The notes beneath the pieces are model-generated. The model saw nothing but the letters and a program-made list of their open reading frames with translations, was not told the origin of the DNA and made no database searches. From Pyrenochaeta sp. MPI-SDFR-AT-0127 (taxonomy: Eukaryota; Ascomycota; Dothideomycetes; Pleosporales; Cucurbitariaceae), in contig JAGTJM010000131.1 in NCBI GenBank assembly GCA_020747015.1, positions 1-33,758 on the forward strand: 33,758 bases of DNA. Direction: 5' to 3'. Made by a program: the position numbers and the translations under genes. Each line of letters opens with the position of its first letter. Within the stretch, counting starts at the first letter, position 1. Of this stretch, positions 29,983 to 33,758 are shown in pieces.

Positions 29983-30718
29983 ACGTATTTTATAAGCGAA
30001 TAGCTTACCTAAGCGAGTAGCTTACGCCCTACTAGCGCGTCGACGTTAAGAGAAAAATACGAAATATCTTAATAATAAAGCTACCGATTAACTTATCCTA
30101 AATTAGATCTTTAACTTACTTTATTTAATCTTAATTTCTAATGCATTTAAAGCTAAAGACGTACTATAGTAATATATAATATACCCTAAAGAATACTATC
30201 TTATTAACGCGCTAGAAGGCGCCTATAACGCGATTATAAGGCGAACTTAAAGCGCCTAAATAAGTTAGAAGAGGAGGCGATAGTTAGACGTATTCTTAAG
30301 GAGTCTAAGAGAGGATTTACGCCTATAAAGGCTAATATTTTAGTAATAGCTAATAAACTATTATATAAGTAGGGGAGTAACTCTATTAGTAAGAACTAGG
30401 TTAATAACTTTATTAAGAGGACTTCTAAGCTCTATACGCGCTAGAGCTATCCTTATAATTACTAGTAAGCTGCCTATAAGGACCTAGTAGCTATCTAGCG
30501 CTAGTTTAATCTTATTAAGGTAATAAAGGAGAAGTAGGGGATTATAGATAAAGATATCTATAACTTTAATAAGACTAGCTTTATAATAGGTAAAGTTCTA
30601 TTATAGCTAGTTATTATAGGCTTAGAGGAATCTAGTAAGAAGAAGCGGATACAGCTAGGTAACTATAAGTAGGTTACTATTATCTAGGGCGTAGGCGCGT
30701 TAGGTTACTAGCTACTAC
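29983..30718 (+). mobile_element. Fot5-like pogo transposon, 5' part, RIP-mutated and truncated
   Basis: It starts ACGTATTTTATAAGCGA after TA (29981-29982), matching the TIR of the 6522-8400 element. The plus strand from about 30190 reads as the same transposase: LNKLEEEAIVRRILKESKRG, then NSISKN*VNNFIKRTSKLYT, DIYNFNKTSFIIGK (decayed FDETGF) and QLGNYK*VTII*GVGALG. Similarity to the left-flank copy stops abruptly at GCTACTACC (30718), where the 210-bp repeat begins. It interrupts the N-terminal side of the hAT relic. Confidence 0.85.
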
Positions 30719-30928
30719 CTAGGGTAGCTAATAGGTAGGGGTTGGGTTACCCCGCAGGTTACCTCTTATTTTAGCTATAACTTTCCTAAATTATAACGTA
30801 ATTTAATAACTTTTAGCTTATTTTATAGATCTAATCTATATCTATAACTTTTATATATAAAATTTCTTTTTAAAAAAATAATTACGTAAGTTATTAAGGT
30901 TTTAAAGCGTGGGTACTAGTGGCCTAAT
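30719..30928 (-). repeat. 210-bp repeat, right copy (inverted relative to 10125-10335)
   Basis: TAGGGTAGCTAATAGGTAGG through to GTGGGTACTAGTGGCCTAAT is the reverse complement of the left-flank sequence with only scattered transitions. It begins exactly where the Fot5 copy breaks off and ends exactly at the gypsy LTR start, so both junctions are insertion breakpoints. Confidence 0.72.
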
Positions 30929-31226
30929 TATAACGACATAGGTGCTAGAGGGCTCCGAAACGGATCCGAGTGCAACTCAAAGGCATATAGAAGTGCGTGC
31001 TGCGGTGGATAACTAAGAACACCTCTATTCCTATAGGTCTAATACGAAAGGATAAGAAGAACTTGTCCTACTATCTACTGCTAAAGAGCTATACTTATAT
31101 ATAGAGAAATAGGGGTAATAGGGCCTAATCGGGACAGTATTGGAGGCAGGTCCGATATCCTCTAAATAAACCTCCCTTCTTATAGGAACGCGTATGCGTC
31201 TCTATTTCTATATAACGTTCGTTATA
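30929..31226 (-). repeat. 3' LTR of the right gypsy element (298 bp)
   Basis: It is the same family and length as the solo LTRs. On the minus strand it reads TGTAACGAACG-like start, a TATATAAGTATAGCTC promoter-like element, and ends at 30929. Its plus-strand right side abuts TTACCCCCCTCCTTAGG (31227-31243). On the minus strand that is a polypurine tract (CCTAAGGAGGGGGGTAA) immediately 5' of the LTR, which identifies this LTR as the 3' LTR of a minus-strand element. Flanking 5-mers (CTAAT, TTACC) differ, as expected for an LTR attached to an internal region. Confidence 0.82.
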
Positions 31227-31243
31227 TTACCCCCCTCCTTAGG
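31227..31243 (-). other. Polypurine tract of the right gypsy element
   Basis: CCTAAGGAGGGGGGTAA on the minus strand lies directly before the LTR start. In LTR retrotransposons this primes plus-strand DNA synthesis. Confidence 0.7.
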
Positions 31244-31536
31244 AGAGATAGTCCCTATCTCTTAGGGAGCTAGAAGGGTAATGTGTAGTACTCTTAGATG
31301 TCTTTCTCGATAGATTTTAAGTCCATTCCAAATTAGATCTAAATTAGGGCTAACCTTAATTCTGCGCTTACCTTAGGTCTAAGTTACCTTCACCTTAAGT
31401 TAGCTGTTTACTCGTTAGTATAATTAAAATAATCCCACTCGCTGCAGCTACTTTCTCCTCCTTATATACTACTTCCTATTATAAGAGCCTACGCCTAAAT
31501 CCTATCTAATACTATTTCTTAGCTAACTATTACTTA

Positions 31537-32262
31537 GCTACACCTACGATACCTATTCCTATACCCCCTAGGGCTCTACCTACGGCCTATAGAGTTATTT
31601 ATATACGCGCCGTAAGGGCTTTAGCCTATAGTAAAAATATTAAGTTTAGATTCTCCTTAGAGATATCTAAGAAGTATGCATATTATATATAGTAATAAGG
31701 TTTACCGCCCGGTTCCCCTATATGCGGGTTGGAAGTATAAGGAGCTAGAGGCTACCCTTAATCGCAGGTCTGCTACTAAGGAGTAGATAGAGTTTAAGGA
31801 GTTAGGGGAGGAGGAGGAGGAGGAGCTAGAGGATATAACAGCTACTATAGTTTCGGCGGCGTTACGGCTTAGGACTATAGTATAGGTAGTAACTACGTAG
31901 GTTAAAAGCCTAACCGCTATTAAGCTGCTACATGCTACTCACCTTCGCTAGGAGGAGTAGGCGGAGGAGATTTAGGCTATAGGGGCTAAACTAGCTGAGT
32001 TAACTAGTATAGTTACTTAGTTAGTTATAGTAATAGGCGCGGTAGCGGGCACTTTAGTGCCTCCTCCCCTAGGTCCAGCTGCGCGTAGACGGGGTTAGAA
32101 GCCTCACGGAAGGAATACGGGGGTAACGCCGTTATTAGTTACTAGAGAGTTAGAAGGGGAGGCTTAGGCTACTCTATTAGAGAGTGAGTTAGAGACTAAC
32201 CTTTAATAGGAACGTCGGGATCTAAAAGGACTCCGAGACAGGTTCTTATTATAGTAGTTATA
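31537..32262 (+). pseudogene. Opposite-strand ORF relic between the gypsy chromodomain and 3' LTR
   Basis: Plus-strand frames encode IPPRALPTAYRVIYIRAVRA, then SKNIKFRFSLEISKKYAYY (31537-31690). After a frame change they continue with YKELEATLNRRSATKE, a Glu-rich run (GGAGGAGGAG codons near 31808), ALRLRTIV, HATHLR, LVPPPLGPAARRRG and ELETNL (to about 32262). Stops are of RIP type. The predicted protein is helical and basic/acidic mixed, with no domain I can name. It runs opposite to pol, in the about 1-kb region that would be the element's 3' untranslated part. A separate nested insertion cannot be excluded, but no inverted repeats or target duplication bound it. Confidence 0.5.
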
Positions 32263-33758
32263 CTAGGCTTTATAGGGAGCTTCTATAGTATAATACTACT
32301 TATCTTTCTAAACTTAGTTTAATTATCTATAAGTGCTATAAGATCCTTAATACCCTTCTCCTAAGTAGTAATCTATTTATATAGACTCCTTAGGGGTCCT
32401 AGCCGATTCGGATACTTATTATAGAAGTCCCGAAGCTTATAAGGTGCGCCTATAAAGTTTAAGGCGTTATACTAAACTAGGTCTAGGTCGTGTCTAACCT
32501 ACTTAACCTTATATTTTAGTTTTAAGCGGTAAAGCTTACTTACTAGGATTTCCTCTACCTCCTATTCCTCGACGCCTTATATTAGCGTACTAGGCGGTTT
32601 TAGAGCCTCTTACCCTAGGAGGGGGTTAGAGGGATCTTTATAGAGGATATCTAGTACGAAGACGTCGTAGATCTTTAAGCCGTAAGTGTAACGACACAGG
32701 TGCTAGAGGGCTCCGAAACGGATCTGAGTGCAACTCAAAGGCATATAGGAGTGCGTGCTGCGGTGGATAACCAAGAACACCTCTATTCCTATAGGTCTGA
32801 TACGGAAGGACAAGAAGAACTTGTCCTGCTATCTACTGCTAAAGAGCTATACTTATGTATGGAGAAATAGGGGTAACAGGGCCTAATCGGGACGATATCG
32901 GAGGCAGGTCCGATATCCTCCAAATAAACCTCCCTTCTTATAGGAACGCGTGTGCGTCTCTATTTCTATGTGACGTTCGTTACAGTAAGGTAGTTTTAGC
33001 CTATAGGAGTAGCCTACTTATTCGAGCACTTTAAAGGGACCCTCCTATTATTTAGATAGTTTTTAGCTAGGGCGGTTAGCTATAAGGTTCTTTATTAATA
33101 GGTAAACCTTATTACTAATAACCTAGTTAATAGGCTTGCGGTAATAATCTACGACAGATCTTATTTAGTCCTAAGCCTTCTCTATATTCTTTTTCGCCTC
33201 CTACCACGCGTCGTGCATACAGGTAGTAAGGGCGAGAGCCTCCTTATTATTTAGTATCTTAGAAAAGGTTAAATTTATAGGTTAGGCCTAGTCCTAACTC
33301 TAGCGTGGTTCGGAGCTAAATAGGACTTAGTACGGTGTTATTTTAAGCGTGTTATATAGTAGCGTAACTTAAGCTCGATTAATTATAGGTAATAGTTCGC
33401 TCTAATTATCCTAATAATAGGATACGAAGGGCCTCAGCCTTTAATCTAAGTATTTATTTATAATCTCTATTTACCTATTAGTTTATTTATAATAGGCCGT
33501 AGATAGTTTCACCTTAACGCCTATAATCCAATAGAATTTAGACTAGAATCGGATATAAACTAGGGACCGGATTAGATACTATACTTTTAGGCGTGTGCTA
33601 AAACGATAGATCTATTAGATAAATAGGGCAGCTATACCTTAGGCGTCGATAGTCTTATAGTAAGGGATAGTAGTGGCCTATTTAGATAAGCGGTCGATAA
33701 TAACTATTACTAATTATATCTAGAGTAGTCTTAGGGGAACTCCTTAAAGTCGATACAT
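32263..33758 (-). mobile_element. Ty3/gypsy chromovirus pol relic: integrase and chromodomain, split by a solo LTR
   Basis: The minus strand from 33758 reads as a decayed integrase core and C-terminal part: KLSTAYYK..NR near 33495-33530, YLDxRLRPFVSYYxDNxSxLLPIINRA near 33360-33460, and a ITPYxVLFSSEPR-like stretch near 33295-33345. GYSYRLKLPY (near 32995-33025) is followed by the solo LTR. Past the insertion come YGLKIYDVFVLDILYKDPSN (32622-32683) and a chromodomain with EVEEILVSKLYRLKLKYKVK and GAPYKLRDFYNKYPNR (32380-32590). Reverse transcriptase and gag lie beyond the window edge. The 3' LTR is at 30929-31226. It is a different lineage from the left gypsy, whose chromodomain and LTR differ. 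Confidence 0.85.
32687..32984 (-). repeat. Solo LTR, 298 bp, least RIP-mutated copy, with perfect target duplication
   Basis: It starts TGTAACGACACAGG and ends CGTTCGTTACA with proper TG..CA ends. It is flanked by GTAAG on both sides (32682-32686 and 32985-32989). It interrupts the integrase/chromodomain region of the right gypsy relic. It retains CA and TG dinucleotides that are TA in the other copies, so it is the youngest or least-treated copy and the best estimate of the original LTR. Confidence 0.95.

Larger units (their letters stand above)
28060..33758. other. Right RIP-mutated transposon block
   Basis: TpA-rich composition with loss of CpA/TpG begins near 28,060, inside the hAT terminal region, and continues to the window end. 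Only the solo LTR at 32687-32984, and partly the one at 30929-31226, retain many CA/TG dinucleotides. No intact gene is visible. Confidence 0.9.

Noticed and set aside
10125..30928. Possibility that the island is a Starship-type giant mobile element
   Set aside because: No DUF3435 tyrosine-recombinase captain gene or typical Starship ends were seen; the flanking symmetry is made of ordinary transposon copies.
31800..31830. GGA-repeat microsatellite
   Set aside because: It encodes the Glu run of the opposite-strand relic ORF and needs no separate explanation.
1..33758. tRNA, rRNA, CRISPR, or bacterial-type operon features
   Set aside because: None found; gene structure and element types are those of a filamentous fungus.

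Overview
The window looks like chromosomal DNA of a filamentous ascomycete (Pezizomycotina). Genes have short spliceosomal introns (50-100 bp, GT..AG, CTAAC/CTRAY branch sites). It holds three members of the fungal rhodopsin-like (SAT5/PTH11-type) membrane protein family, plus pogo/Fot5, hAT, MULE, Tad-type LINE and Ty3/gypsy elements. Both flanks carry strong repeat-induced point mutation (RIP): CpA and TpG are nearly absent, TpA is in excess, and coding frames are riddled with TAA/TAG. The species is not identifiable from this.

Layout. (1) 1 to about 11,700: RIP-destroyed transposon graveyard. It contains a gypsy chromovirus pol relic with RNase H, integrase and chromodomain (+), a reverse-oriented ORF relic behind it, and a likely 3' LTR. 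Then come a LINE 3' end, a 298-bp solo LTR, a TIR-bounded Fot5-like pogo element (-), and two unidentified relic frames. (2) About 11,700 to 28,000: an island of ordinary base composition. It carries an N-terminal ANTH-domain (AP180-type) gene fragment split by a hAT element with an 8-bp target duplication, pogo transposase pieces, and an intact five-exon rhodopsin-like gene (-). It also has a Ser/Thr/Pro-rich hypothetical ORF (+), a MULE end, and a two-exon gene (-) whose 819-aa product joins a rhodopsin-like 7TM domain to a 12TM FucP-type MFS transporter. A hAT-derived MITE, a RIP-damaged third rhodopsin-like pseudogene (+) and a frameshifted pogo fragment follow. (3) About 28,000 to 33,758: a second RIP block with a hAT relic (-) split by a solo LTR, a truncated Fot5 copy (+), a 210-bp repeat that is an inverted copy of one in the left flank, and a second gypsy chromovirus (-). 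The second gypsy has a 3' LTR, a polypurine tract, an opposite-strand ORF relic and chromodomain/integrase relics split by another solo LTR.

The genes likely to be functional are the intact rhodopsin-like gene (14787-16157), the rhodopsin-MFS fusion gene (19373-21908) and possibly the hypothetical ORF at 17012-18058. The rest is mobile-element debris or gene fragments. The two observations I consider most novel are the single-frame rhodopsin/MFS fusion, and the repeated architecture of an opposite-strand ORF between the chromodomain and the 3' LTR in two different gypsy elements.
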